The notes below the pieces were generated by a model. That model worked only from the letters and a program-made list of their open reading frames with translations, was not told where the DNA came from and did not search any database. The translations under genes and the position numbers were made by a program. From assembly GCA_963737625.1 (NCBI GenBank), contig CAVTTK010000002.1:930001-994000 (forward strand): a stretch of 64,000 bases of DNA. Reading direction: 5' to 3'. Below, in pieces: positions 50,198 through 59,458 of the stretch. Position 1 is the stretch's first letter. Each line of letters begins with the position of its first letter. The stretch is from Bog-756 sp963737625 (GTDB lineage: Bacteria; Actinomycetota; Acidimicrobiia; Acidimicrobiales; RAAP-2).

Positions 50198-50584
50198 TCA
50201 GTTCGCCTCCGACAGCATGGCGGTGATCTGGCCCAGGTCGAAGTAGTCCCGCCATGCGCTGATCTTGCCGTCGCGGATCTCGAACGTACCCATCACGGGT
50301 AGGGGAGCGACCACCTCGCCCACCGTGAAGGTGTCGATGCGCTCGGTCAGGACCACGTTGCCCCGGACGGCCAGGTGCACGGTCTCGATGGTCATGCTCT
50401 CGCACATACCGAAGAACCCCTCGATGAACGCCATGGTGGCGTCGATGCCCACGGCCGGGTCGAGCGGGATGTTGTGGTACACCACGTCGTCGGTGAAGTA
50501 CGGGCGCAGAACCTCGGTGTCGCGTCCGTCGAAGACATCGCAGAACGCCCGCACCAGTCGTTCGGCATCCTCTTCTGTTCCCAT
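50198..50584 (-). CDS. Limonene-1,2-epoxide hydrolase-like protein
   Basis: A 128-residue NTF2-fold protein of the LEH family, which opens epoxides by direct water attack. R82 and D84 (LTERIDTF) and the Asp of WRDYFDLGQ match the Arg-Asp-Asp set of the family. FEIRDGKISAWRDYFD is the family C-terminal signature. The ATG at 50584 follows GGAGG by 7 nt. It lies between an SRPBCC gene and a phosphotransferase, all on the minus strand. A role in terpenoid or sterol epoxide handling fits the acyl-CoA surroundings but is inference. Confidence 0.85.
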   Translation of the reverse strand: MGTEEDAERLVRAFCDVFDGRDTEVLRPYFTDDVVYHNIPLDPAVGIDATMAFIEGFFGMCESMTIETVHLAVRGNVVLTERIDTFTVGEVVAPLPVMGTFEIRDGKISAWRDYFDLGQITAMLSEAN

Positions 50585-50612
50585 GTCGCACCTCCGGGGT
50601 CGGACGAAGGAC

Positions 50613-51098
50613 TCAGGGTAGCGAATCTCCGTGCGGTCGGCCCGACTCCGCTGCCGTCTTGAGCTGCTCGAGGGTCCGCTCCATCCCGTCCCGGGTGTAG
50701 GCGGCATCGTGCTCCACGCCGGTGGCCAGGCGGCCGAGGAGCCTCACCACCGGTCCCCGCTGGTCGTCCCAGGTCTCGGTGACCCGGCATCCGCCGGCGG
50801 TGGGTTCGAAGTGGTACTGCCACTCGCTGCTGGGCAGCCCCAGCACGGTGATGCGGAAGCCGAACAGGCGGCCGGGGTCCGACGCCACGACCCTTCCCGC
50901 CGTCTTCCAGGTCCGAGAGCCGTTGCGGTTCACGCCGCGGAACCCCGCCCCCTCCCGCGGGCCCGTCGCACCCCCCGTCCACGTTGCGCCCTCGTTCTCC
51001 GGCGACCACTCGCCCATTCGGGTGATGTCCGAGACCATGGCCCAGACCTGCTCGGCCGGTGCGCTCACCTCCCTGGTTACGCTCACCTGGTCGGCCAC
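50613..51098 (-). CDS. SRPBCC (START-like/polyketide cyclase) family protein
   Basis: A protein of about 161 residues of the helix-grip fold: VSVTREVSAPAEQVWAMVSDITRMGEWSPE at the start, a beta-rich middle, and a long C-terminal helix GMERTLEQLKTAAE. Such proteins bind hydrophobic ligands, or act as cyclases or hydratases. The GTG at 51098 is picked with GGGGG upstream; GTG 51128 is possible. The LEH gene starts 29 nt after its stop, probably in one transcript. No catalytic residues can be assigned. Confidence 0.82.
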   Translation of the reverse strand: MADQVSVTREVSAPAEQVWAMVSDITRMGEWSPENEGATWTGGATGPREGAGFRGVNRNGSRTWKTAGRVVASDPGRLFGFRITVLGLPSSEWQYHFEPTAGGCRVTETWDDQRGPVVRLLGRLATGVEHDAAYTRDGMERTLEQLKTAAESGRPHGDSLP

Positions 51099-51188
51099 GA
51101 GGCCCCCGTGGGATCGCCGACGGGCCACATGCCGCCAGTGTGCCAGGTCCTCCCCGTCGGCGCTCTCGCTCGTGCAGGGGTGGCCCGG

Positions 51189-51194
51189 TAGAGT
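51189..51194 (+). promoter_or_regulatory. -10 box, near-leaderless
   Basis: TAGAGT, 8 nt before the TTG start at 51203. No ribosome-binding site precedes this start. Confidence 0.35.
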
Positions 51195-51202
51195 GACCCC
51201 GT

Positions 51203-53315
51203 TTGACCTACTCCACCGCCCGCGGATCCCTCGCCAGCGCGCCCAACCCGCCGACCGACCCGGCTGGCGGTGGCCGGATCACACCCCTCGACGGTGTCCG
51301 GGGCGTGGCCATCCTGGCCATCATGGCCTACCACTCCGGTGTCCCGGGCATCGACGTCGGCGGGTACTTCAGCCAGGACGCCTTCTTCGTGCTCTCGGGT
51401 CTGGTCATCACGCTGATCCTGCTCCGGGAGTGGCAGGGGTCCCAGCGCATCCGCCTCGGAGCCTTCTACGCCGGACGGATCCGCCGGCTCTTGCCGGCCC
51501 TGTTTCTCATGCTGATCTGCGTGACCCTCTTTGTGAACTTCGTGGCCCCAAAGGGGCAGTACCCGGGCTACCGCCAGGATGCCCTGGCCGTGCTGGGCTA
51601 CTTCAGCAATTGGCATTTCATCGCCACCGGCTCCAACTACTTCGCCGCCAGCAGCGCACCGTCGTTGCTCACCCACACGTGGTCGTTGGCCATCGAAGAG
51701 CAGTTCTACCTGGTGTGGCCGCTGCTCCTCGTCTCCGTCCTGTGGCTGTGTCGACGGCACCGCCATCTCGGCCTCTATGTGACCTTCGCCGTGTCGATGG
51801 GCGGGGCACTCCTGTCCACGACCTGGATGGCCCGTCTCTACCGATCCGGTGCCTCCCCCAACCGGCTGTACTTCGGGACCGACACCCACGCCCAGTCCAT
51901 CATGGTCGGCTGTGCCTTGGCCGCGGTGCTGGCCCTGATCAAGATGCGACGTGGGGACGACGCCCTGGTCCCGGTGGCCCGGTCCCTGAAGGCGGCTCGG
52001 ATCCTGGCCGGAGCCGGGGTGGCAGCGGCGGCGGCCCTGCTGTGGCAGTGGACGCACGTCGGGAGCAATGGCCACGTCGTCTACCAGGGCGGATTCATGG
52101 TTGGTGCGCTGTTGACGGCCATGGTGCTGCTGTCGGTGACCGGTGCGCCGAAGGGTCCGCTGGCCGTGGCGCTGTCGTGGCCCGTGCTCACCTATCTCGG
52201 CACCATCTCCTACGGGATGTACCTGTGGTACTTCCCCATCTTCCAGGTCGTGGACAGCGGCGCGGACCCATCGGACGGGCCTCAGCCTGTTCGCCATCCG
52301 GGTCGCCGTGGACGTCATCGTGGCCACGGCGTCGTACTTCCTGGTCGAGCAGCCCATACGGCGTGGTGCCCTGTTCCGTGCCCCAGGCACGGCATGGGTC
52401 CCGCGGGTACGGACCCTCGGCCTGTTGGTCTCGTCCCTGGTCATCACCCTGGGCGTGGTCGTGGGGGCCACGGCCGAGTCGTCGACCTCCTTCGCCATCC
52501 CGGTGTCCTCGGCCCGGTCGTCCCCGTCGCCGATACCGTCTCCCGGGACCCATGTCACCAGAGTGCTGGTGGTCGGGGACTCGACGGCTCTGACCCTCGG
52601 GGACGCCCTTCCCACCGTGGGCAACGGATGGGACGCGGTGATCGACGAGCAAGGGGTGATCGGATGCGGTGTGGCCATCGGCCCCCTCGTCCTGGACCAC
52701 GGCGTAGCCGGGGCCCCGGGAGCCCCCTGCGACAGCGGAACACCGGAGGACCAGCAGTGGCCCGCCCGGTTGCAGGATCTGGTGGCCGGTGACCGACCCG
52801 ACGTGGTGGCTCTCCTGGCCGGCCGGTGGGAGGTCACCGACCGGGTCTACGACGGGCGTTGGACCAACATCCTCGACCCGGCGTTCCAACGGTATGTACG
52901 CGCCCAACTCCGCCTGGCCGTGCAGATCGGGACGGCGTCGGGGGCCCACATGGTGCTGCTGACGGCGCCGTGCTACTCCAGCGGGGAGCAACCGGATGGA
53001 TCGCCGTGGCCCGAGGACTCACCGGCCCGGCTCCGGGCCTACAACGACCAGCTGTACACGGTGGCCGCCGAATTCCCGGCCCAGACCTCAGTGGTGAACC
53101 TCAACGCCATGATGTGCCCCGGTGGGCAGTTCGAGTCGGTCATCAACGGCGTCAGCGTCCGGGCCCCCGATGGCGTCCACTTCCCGTACTTCCAGTTCGG
53201 CAATCCAGGGGCCGCCGCCCCCGACGATCTGACCCAGGTCAACGCCTTCGCCTCCTGGATCGGACCGAAGCTCATGCCCTTGTTGGTGGCCGGAGCGGAC
53301 AGCTCGACCGACTGA
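51203..53315 (+). pseudogene. Acyltransferase 3/SGNH-hydrolase membrane protein, frameshifted
   Basis: An OafA/YrhL-type O-acyltransferase. The N-terminal half has about ten TM helices, starting with LDGVRGVAILAIMAYHSG (conserved His) and SLAIEEQFYLVWPLLL. The C-terminal extracytoplasmic half starts TRVLVVGDSTALTLGDAL, the SGNH GDS motif, and ends with PDGVHFPYF, which supplies the D-x-x-H. Between about 52245 and 52285 the frame changes by one base: the first frame loses similarity after FPIFQVVDSG, and the second resumes at RTHRTGLSLFAIRV. Repaired, it has about 703 residues. It would acetylate a surface polysaccharide or glycolipid. Sequencing error or real inactivation cannot be separated. 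Confidence 0.82.
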
Positions 53316-53345
53316 TCTCGATGGTGGGTGAGCGGGTTCGGTGGG

Positions 53346-55250
53346 TCAGTGGCAGTGATCCGTCGGGGGAGGGACGTCGAGGGCGGGATTGCGGTCGAAG
53401 AACCCGACGGGAACCAGGTGGAAGCCGCAGTACTCGACCGGCATGACCGGCCAGTCCTCGGGGCGGGGGGCGTGGCTGACCCCGAAGGTGTGCCACGCCA
53501 CGATGGGTGTGTCGACCAGGGAACGGTCGGCCGAGGTCCAGGACGGCAGTCCGTCCCCCCCGACGTGCTGGTTGGGGTAGTCGCCGGCCGCTCGGCGCTG
53601 GTCGGGGGAGTACGGCGTCACCCACAGGTTGTGACGGGCGAATCCGGCCCTTCGGCCGATACTGGAATCGGCCTGGGCCAACAGGGTGGGGGTGGCCCCG
53701 GGAAGAAGCTTGTAGGCCACCGGCCGGTCCAGTCCGTTGCGCACCTCGGGGTTCACGAACCGCCAGTGTCGACTGCTGGCCGGGTCCACGTCCCGCTGGG
53801 CCCCGGATTCGGACTCCAGCCGGGTGGCCCGCTGACGGAAGGCGTTGCCCCAAGGATTGTCGTCGCCGGTCGGCAACGACTCGAAGCCGACCTCGTAGGC
53901 TTCGTTCACCGGCCCGTCCACCGAGAGGTCCAGGCGGGCGCAGAACAGGTGTTGATGGAACGGGGCACCCAGGCCCGGGGCCACCAGCGCTCCGAATTCG
54001 GGCGTGTCGTCCGGTGCCAGGGCCTGGGTGGACATGATCCCGGTGAGCTTCACCTCGAGCTGGATGGTGCCATCGAGATAGAAGTACCAGTAGAAGCCGT
54101 ACTCGTAGTTCCCGACGGTGGCGATGGACGACACCACCAGGCGCCGGGAGCGTCGGACCTCGGTGCGACCCGTCATCATGTCCTGGTGCTTCCAGAGGAT
54201 CCCGTAGTCCTCCTCATGGATGCACACGGCGTTCTCGACCACATACGGGGTTCCGTGCTCGCTGCAGAACACGCCATCGAGGTAGGTGATCTCTCCCAGG
54301 CAGTCGCAGCCCATGGTCAGGGAGTTGGCCATGCGGCCCAGGCCCCACTCACCCACGTCGAAGGCGTTCTTCCACCCGTGCATGGGACCCGGATCACCGT
54401 AGGGTACGACCATCTCGTTCACCGAGGCCCGGTGCAGGATGGGTCGGAGGCCTCCGTCGTCGTAGCCGATGCTGCGCAGGACCAGGCCTTCGAGCGGCTC
54501 CATGGCCACCCGCATGGTCCAGTGCTGCCAGGTGAGCAGGTTTCCGTCCAGGGTGAAGCTGGGACCTTCGGTCTGGACGATGTCGAGGGGGCGGAGGCCG
54601 GTGCGCATGGGTTGGTGGTCCTCGGCCAGGTAGCTGCCCCGTTCCGGGGGGAGGGGAACCACGCCGAGGTCCACGACCTCGAGCACCTCGCCGCGGGCGC
54701 CGTCCACCGTGGCCAGCACGCCTTCGATGGGTCGGGCGTAGCCGTTGTCGGAGGGCTCCTCCCGGTAGTACGAGATGCACCGGGCGATCCGCCGCCCATC
54801 CTCCAGCGGGTTGCCGAAGTTGCCGGTGGGCCACGGGTCGATCTGGACCTGCTCGAAGTCGGTGATGCCGCGCCGGCGCATGGCCTCCTGCCACTCAGGG
54901 CTCTCGCGTAGGGCGAGGATGGCCCGGTAGGAGTCGTCGAAGAGGAGGGCCGGACGCATCCCGGTGCGGGGCGTCCACTCGACGATCCGGCCGGAGCCCA
55001 CCGCCACCACGACCTCCACCACATCGGCCTCGGGACCGGGTAGCAGGGTCAGCCGGACCCGCCGGTCCACAGGGTCACCCGGTCGATGGGCCGCCACGGC
55101 GACCCGGCTGGGTTCGTCCAGGGTGACGGTGGAGAAGAGCACGCCGTCGGCCACCCGGCCGCTCTCCCGGACCACGGACACCGCCGTACGGATCTCGTCG
55201 GCCTGGAGGGCGTCGAGGGGGTGCGCCGTGGTCGGGGCCACATCAACCAT
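53346..55250 (-). CDS. Copper-containing primary amine oxidase
   Basis: A 634-residue topaquinone amine oxidase. Y382 in VGNYEYGF is the TPQ precursor in the N-Y-D/E motif, and D298 in NAFDVGEWG is the catalytic base. Copper ligands are H432 and H434 (PFHQHLF) and a late His in AWHTFGVSH. It oxidises primary amines to aldehydes with release of NH3 and H2O2. There is no signal peptide, so it is likely cytoplasmic as in Arthrobacter. The ATG at 55250 lacks a ribosome-binding site; a 22-codon ORF with a strong site ends inside its first codons. GTG 55241, just after that stop, is an alternative start. Confidence 0.92.
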   Translation of the reverse strand: MVDVAPTTAHPLDALQADEIRTAVSVVRESGRVADGVLFSTVTLDEPSRVAVAAHRPGDPVDRRVRLTLLPGPEADVVEVVVAVGSGRIVEWTPRTGMRPALLFDDSYRAILALRESPEWQEAMRRRGITDFEQVQIDPWPTGNFGNPLEDGRRIARCISYYREEPSDNGYARPIEGVLATVDGARGEVLEVVDLGVVPLPPERGSYLAEDHQPMRTGLRPLDIVQTEGPSFTLDGNLLTWQHWTMRVAMEPLEGLVLRSIGYDDGGLRPILHRASVNEMVVPYGDPGPMHGWKNAFDVGEWGLGRMANSLTMGCDCLGEITYLDGVFCSEHGTPYVVENAVCIHEEDYGILWKHQDMMTGRTEVRRSRRLVVSSIATVGNYEYGFYWYFYLDGTIQLEVKLTGIMSTQALAPDDTPEFGALVAPGLGAPFHQHLFCARLDLSVDGPVNEAYEVGFESLPTGDDNPWGNAFRQRATRLESESGAQRDVDPASSRHWRFVNPEVRNGLDRPVAYKLLPGATPTLLAQADSSIGRRAGFARHNLWVTPYSPDQRRAAGDYPNQHVGGDGLPSWTSADRSLVDTPIVAWHTFGVSHAPRPEDWPVMPVEYCGFHLVPVGFFDRNPALDVPPPTDHCH

Positions 55251-55311
55251 CGGCGGTCATTCCGTCCCGGTGGCCCTGCCCGTCCCGGTCCAATTCGGTC
55301 ACTGCCTGCAT
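55243..55311 (-). CDS. 22-residue leader ORF upstream of the amine oxidase
   Basis: ATG at 55311 with GGAGGAG 5 nt upstream, the strongest ribosome-binding site in this intergenic region. Product of 22 residues, starting MQAVTELDRDGQGHRD. Its TGA (55245-55243) lies within the first codons of the amine oxidase: it overlaps a start at 55250 by 8 nt and is followed 1 nt later by the GTG at 55241. It may deliver ribosomes to the oxidase gene, which has no site of its own. No homology is recognised. Confidence 0.35.
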   Translation of the reverse strand: MQAVTELDRDGQGHRDGMTADG

Positions 55312-55372
55312 GGTCTCTCCTCCGTTCCCCACGCCCCGATACCCCTCCAGGCGGCCCCGGCACCGGGGACGG

Positions 55373-55378
55373 TAGTCT
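55373..55378 (+). promoter_or_regulatory. -10 box, leaderless
   Basis: TAGTCT, 8 nt, then the ATG at 55387. Same spacing as for the alkB-like gene. Confidence 0.4.
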
Positions 55379-55386
55379 CGGCGGCG

Positions 55387-56910
55387 ATGACAGAACGTAC
55401 CGCGGGTCCGGTGCGGGGGGTAACGGACCACGCCAGGCGGGGTCCTGACCGCCCCGCCGTCGTCACCGGGGACACCGTCCGTACCTACGGCCAGCTGGAG
55501 CACCGGGCCCTGCGCCTCGCCTCGGTCCTGGCCGAGCGCGGCGCCGGTGCCGGCCGGCCGGTGGCCGCGGTCCTGCCCAACGGGATCGAGATCTTCGAGG
55601 TGGCGACGGCGGCGTCCATGCTCGATGCGCCGTTCCTCCCGGTCAACTGGCATCTGCGCGCCGAGGAACTGGCCTTCATCCTGGGCGATGCCGACGTGGC
55701 CGTGGTGGTGGGACACGAGACGATCGACGACGAACTGCACCGGGCCGTGGCCGGACTGGGAATTCCTTCGCTCTCGGTGGGTCGGCACTATGAGGACCTG
55801 GTGGCTTCGGCCGACCCCCTGCCGGGGGGTGACAGCGGCGGGAGCCCCGAGCTGATGTTCTACACCTCGGGGACCACGGCCCGTCCCAAGGGAGTGGTGC
55901 ACGGCGCCCTGGCCGACCGCCAGGGTCGCGCCCGGGGCATGGAGGGGCAGGTGGCGCTGTGGGGCTGGACCGAGGACGACGTCTACGTCATGAGCGGTCC
56001 CGCCTACCACGCCTCCCACCTGGGCTGGTCGCTGTGTGCCCTCTACGTGGGCGCGGTCACCGTGATCGTCGATCAGTTCGAGGCCCGCTCGTGGTTGGGT
56101 GAGGTGGAGCGCCACCGGGGGACCCGCACGTTCATGGTGCCAGCCCACTTCATCCGGATCCTCGAGCTGCCCGAGGACGAGCGCGCCGGGATCGACGTGT
56201 CGAGCCTGACCCTGGTGGTGCATGCGGCCGCGCCATGCCCGGTGGCCGTCAAGCGCCGGATGATCGAGGCCTTCCCGTCGGCGGAGATCCATGAGCTGTA
56301 CGGCGCCAGCGAGGGAGGGGCCACCAAGATCTCCCCCGAGGAGTGGCTGGACAGACCGGGCAGCGTCGGCCGGCCCTGGCCCGGGGTGGAGATCCGGATC
56401 CTCGACGAGGAGGGTGCTGTCCTGCCCACCGGTGAGGCCGGTCTGGTGTACATCCGACCCGCCGGCACCCTGCGGTTCCGGTACCGGAACGACGACCAGG
56501 CCACGGAACAGGCCTGGCGCGACGATGCCTTCACGGTGGGGGACATCGGGTTCGTCGATGCCGACGGCTACCTCTTCATCACGGACCGCATCTCGGACAT
56601 GGTCCTGTGGGGCGGCGTGAACATCGCCCCGCGGGAGATCGAAGAGGTGCTCTTCGGTCACCCGGCGGTGGTGGACTGTGCTGTCTTCGGTGTGCCCGAC
56701 GAGCGCGACGGGGAGCATCTCGAGGCCATGGTCCAGTTGCGGCACCCGGTCACTACCGACGACCTGGCCCAGCACGTTGCCGACCGGTTGGCCAAGTACA
56801 AGGTTCCCCGGCGCTGGGAAGTGGTGGACGAGCTCCCACGGGATCACAACGGCAAGGTCCGCAAGCGCCTGCTCGGCCAGGCCCGAGCGGCCCGTGACGT
56901 GGGGGAGTAG
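55387..56910 (+). CDS. Acyl-CoA synthetase (AMP-forming)
   Basis: A 507-residue acid-CoA ligase. FYTSGTTARPKGVVHG is the P-loop variant, HELYGASEGG the adenine motif, and GDIGFVDADGYLFITDRISDMVLWGGVNI the hinge. RDHNGKVRKRLL near the C-terminus contains the catalytic Lys. It heads a short operon: ferredoxin 11 nt downstream, then a fused acyl-CoA dehydrogenase. It would activate the acid that the dehydrogenase then oxidises. Leaderless promoter. Confidence 0.93.
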   Translation: MTERTAGPVRGVTDHARRGPDRPAVVTGDTVRTYGQLEHRALRLASVLAERGAGAGRPVAAVLPNGIEIFEVATAASMLDAPFLPVNWHLRAEELAFILGDADVAVVVGHETIDDELHRAVAGLGIPSLSVGRHYEDLVASADPLPGGDSGGSPELMFYTSGTTARPKGVVHGALADRQGRARGMEGQVALWGWTEDDVYVMSGPAYHASHLGWSLCALYVGAVTVIVDQFEARSWLGEVERHRGTRTFMVPAHFIRILELPEDERAGIDVSSLTLVVHAAAPCPVAVKRRMIEAFPSAEIHELYGASEGGATKISPEEWLDRPGSVGRPWPGVEIRILDEEGAVLPTGEAGLVYIRPAGTLRFRYRNDDQATEQAWRDDAFTVGDIGFVDADGYLFITDRISDMVLWGGVNIAPREIEEVLFGHPAVVDCAVFGVPDERDGEHLEAMVQLRHPVTTDDLAQHVADRLAKYKVPRRWEVVDELPRDHNGKVRKRLLGQARAARDVGE

Positions 56911-56921
56911 GGGGTGGGGGC

Positions 56922-57182
56922 ATGGCCATCCGGATCGTGATCGATCGGGAGCGATGTGTAGGATCCGGAAATTGCCTGTACTGGGCACCGGGGACGTTCG
57001 ATCTGGGTGACGACGGGGTGTCGGTGGTCGTCGACGCCCACGGCGATACCGAGGAGCGGATCAGGGTGGCCGCCGAAGGCTGTCCCACCCGGGCCATCAC
57101 CGTGGAGGACCCGGAGGGGCCCGACGGGGGGACCCACGAAGCAGTGGACCTGGACACGAACGCATCTGTGAACGAAGGGTGA
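56922..57182 (+). CDS. Single-cluster [3Fe-4S]/[4Fe-4S] ferredoxin, P450-type
   Basis: An 86-residue ferredoxin. CVGSGNC (12-18) followed later by GCPTRAI gives three visible cluster Cys (C12, C18 and the Cys before Pro), as in the [3Fe-4S] ferredoxins that feed actinobacterial cytochromes P450. The last 20 residues are acidic and polar. No P450 gene is in the window; it lies between a CoA ligase (11 nt) and a fused acyl-CoA dehydrogenase (4 nt), so it is in their operon. It may serve a distant P450 that makes the acid substrate. Confidence 0.88.
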   Translation: MAIRIVIDRERCVGSGNCLYWAPGTFDLGDDGVSVVVDAHGDTEERIRVAAEGCPTRAITVEDPEGPDGGTHEAVDLDTNASVNEG

Positions 57183-57186
57183 TTGC

Positions 57187-59454
57187 ATGCCGATCGCATT
57201 GACCGACGAGCACGAGGCGCAGCGCCTCTCGGCGCGCCGATGGCTGGACACCCACTGCCCACCGTCGGTGCCCCGCGCCCTGCTCGACGCCGAGGAGGAG
57301 ACCCTTCAGCCGGTGTGGAAGGCGATGGCCGGTGAAGGGTGGCTGGGCATCCACCTCCCTGAGGAGTTCGGTGGCCAGGGCTTCGGGCTGTTCGAGCTGG
57401 CCGTCCTGGTGGAGGAGACCGGGTGGTCGGTGGTCCCGGGCCCGCTCCTGCCCACGGTGGTCACCTCCGCCCTGGTGGCCGAGACGTCGACCGGCTCCGA
57501 TCGCTCCCTGGCCCGTGCCGTCCTTCCCGGACTCATCGACGGGAGCATCACCGCCGCCCTGTCCTTCGGGGACACCCATCTCGATGTGGCGGACGGGGGA
57601 CGAGATGGCGAGCTGGTGGTGTCGGGGTCGCTCCGGCCCCTCCTCGGCGCCTCGACGGCCTCGGTGGTGCTGGCGCCGGCCCGGGATGACCACGGAACGG
57701 AGACGTGGTGCCTGCTCGATGTGGCCGGATCCGCATCCGGCGGCCGGTTGCAGGTGACGGCCCTCGGCAGTCTGGACCCCACCCGTCGGGTGGGTGCGGT
57801 GGAGGTGGACGCCTATGTGGTGCCCGCCGATCGCCAGCTCCCGTCCCTGACCACCCGACGCGTCCGCCAGGTGGTCATGGCCCTCTTGGCCGCCGAGCAC
57901 GTGGGCGGGGCCCGTTGGTGCCTCGAGACAGCTACCGAGTACGCCAAGGTCCGGGTGCAGTTCGGCCGCCCCATCGGCCAGTTTCAGGCCGTCAAGCATC
58001 GGCTGGCCGACATGGCGGTCAGGGTGGAGCAGATGACGGCGGTGGCGTGGGACGCCGCCGTGGCCGTGTCGGTCGACGTCGCCGATCCGACGTCGACGGC
58101 GAGCACCACCGACGCCGACAGCGTGGAGCTGGCCACAGCCACCGCCGGGGCGCTCACCGTCGACGGGTACGCCCGGTCGTCGCAGGAGTGCCTGCAGCTG
58201 TTGGGCGGGATCGGCTTCACCTGGGAACACGATCTCCACCTCCACTTCAAGCGGGCCCACGCCGACCGCCAGCTGGTGGGTGAGACCGACGCCTTCCGCC
58301 GCGACGTGGCCATCGAGGCCGGGCGCGGGGTGAGGCGCCAGCTCACCGCCGACCTTCCCGACGAGGCGGAGCAGGCCCGCGTGGCACTGGCCCCCCTGAT
58401 GGCCGAGCTGGCCGCCGTCCCGGAGGAGGGGCGCAGGGCAGCCCTGGTCGAGGTCGGCCTCGTGGTGCCGCACTGGCCCCGCCCGTGGGGACGAGACGCC
58501 GGAGCGGTGGAGCAGGTGGTCATCGACGAACAGTTGGCCGAGGTGGGGATCACCCGCCCCCACATCGGGATCAGTGCCTGGGCCCTGCCGGTGATCATCG
58601 CCAGCGGGACCGAGGATCAGCAGGAGCGGTGGGTGCGCCCCTCGCTCCTCGGCCAGCTGGCATGGTGCCAGCTGTTCTCCGAGCCGGGAGCCGGCTCCGA
58701 CCTGGCCAGTCTGACCACGCGCGCCGTGCGGACCGACGGAGGATGGCTGCTGACCGGTCAGAAGGTGTGGACCTCGATGGCGGCGCAGGCCGACTGGGGC
58801 ATCTGTTTGGCCCGGACCGATCCGTCGGTGCCCAAGCACGAGGGCATCACCTTCTTCATCGTGGACATGCGCACGAGCGGCCTGGACATCCGTCCTTTGC
58901 GGGAGATGACCGGGGCCGCCCTGTTCAATGAGGTCTTCATCGACGAGGTGTTCGTGCCCGACGACTGCGTTATCGGCGAGGTCAACAGCGGCTGGGCCGC
59001 CGCCCGCATGACCCTGGCCAACGAGCGGATCTCGATGTCCTCGGGCTCCACCTACGGCATCGGCGTCGAGTCCCTGCTGCGACTGGCCGCCAAGCGGGGT
59101 GACGCCGTCTCGGCCGGCCTGGTGGTCCGGCTGGGTGGGCTCCTCGCCGAGGCCCAGTCCATCAGCCTGATGTCCCACCGGTCCACGCTGTTGGCGCTGG
59201 CCGGATCAGAGCCCGGGGCCGGGGCCGGGCTGCGCAAGCTGCTGGGCGTCGAGCACGAGCAGCGAGTCCAGGAGCTGGGCCTGGCCATGCTCGGGGCCGA
59301 GGGGGCCACCACCGAGGGACGGTCGGAGCGGTGGATCCAGGGGCTCCTGTTCACCCGGTGCCTGACCATCGCCGGGGGGACCAGCGAGGTGCAGCGGAAC
59401 GTGATCGCCGAGCGCATTCTCGGCCTGCCCCGCGACCCCGAGCCCGGGGGGTGA
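57187..59454 (+). CDS. Double-domain acyl-CoA dehydrogenase fusion (FadE34-like)
   Basis: A 755-residue protein with two acyl-CoA dehydrogenase units in one chain. Unit 1 (about 1-380) has VQFGRPIGQFQAVKHRLADM and GGIGFTWEHDLHLHFKRAH but no FAD-type TEP motif. Unit 2 (about 395-755) has QLFSEPGAGSDLASL, LTGQKVWTSMA and IAGGTSEVQRN. This equals a FadE heterodimer joined head to tail, as in mycobacterial FadE34/ChsE3, which desaturates a sterol side chain. The residue at the MCAD-Glu376 position is Ala or Gly. GAAGGGTG precedes the ATG. The CoA ligase and ferredoxin upstream are in the same operon. Confidence 0.92.
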   Translation: MPIALTDEHEAQRLSARRWLDTHCPPSVPRALLDAEEETLQPVWKAMAGEGWLGIHLPEEFGGQGFGLFELAVLVEETGWSVVPGPLLPTVVTSALVAETSTGSDRSLARAVLPGLIDGSITAALSFGDTHLDVADGGRDGELVVSGSLRPLLGASTASVVLAPARDDHGTETWCLLDVAGSASGGRLQVTALGSLDPTRRVGAVEVDAYVVPADRQLPSLTTRRVRQVVMALLAAEHVGGARWCLETATEYAKVRVQFGRPIGQFQAVKHRLADMAVRVEQMTAVAWDAAVAVSVDVADPTSTASTTDADSVELATATAGALTVDGYARSSQECLQLLGGIGFTWEHDLHLHFKRAHADRQLVGETDAFRRDVAIEAGRGVRRQLTADLPDEAEQARVALAPLMAELAAVPEEGRRAALVEVGLVVPHWPRPWGRDAGAVEQVVIDEQLAEVGITRPHIGISAWALPVIIASGTEDQQERWVRPSLLGQLAWCQLFSEPGAGSDLASLTTRAVRTDGGWLLTGQKVWTSMAAQADWGICLARTDPSVPKHEGITFFIVDMRTSGLDIRPLREMTGAALFNEVFIDEVFVPDDCVIGEVNSGWAAARMTLANERISMSSGSTYGIGVESLLRLAAKRGDAVSAGLVVRLGGLLAEAQSISLMSHRSTLLALAGSEPGAGAGLRKLLGVEHEQRVQELGLAMLGAEGATTEGRSERWIQGLLFTRCLTIAGGTSEVQRNVIAERILGLPRDPEPGG

Positions 59455-59458
59455 GCCC

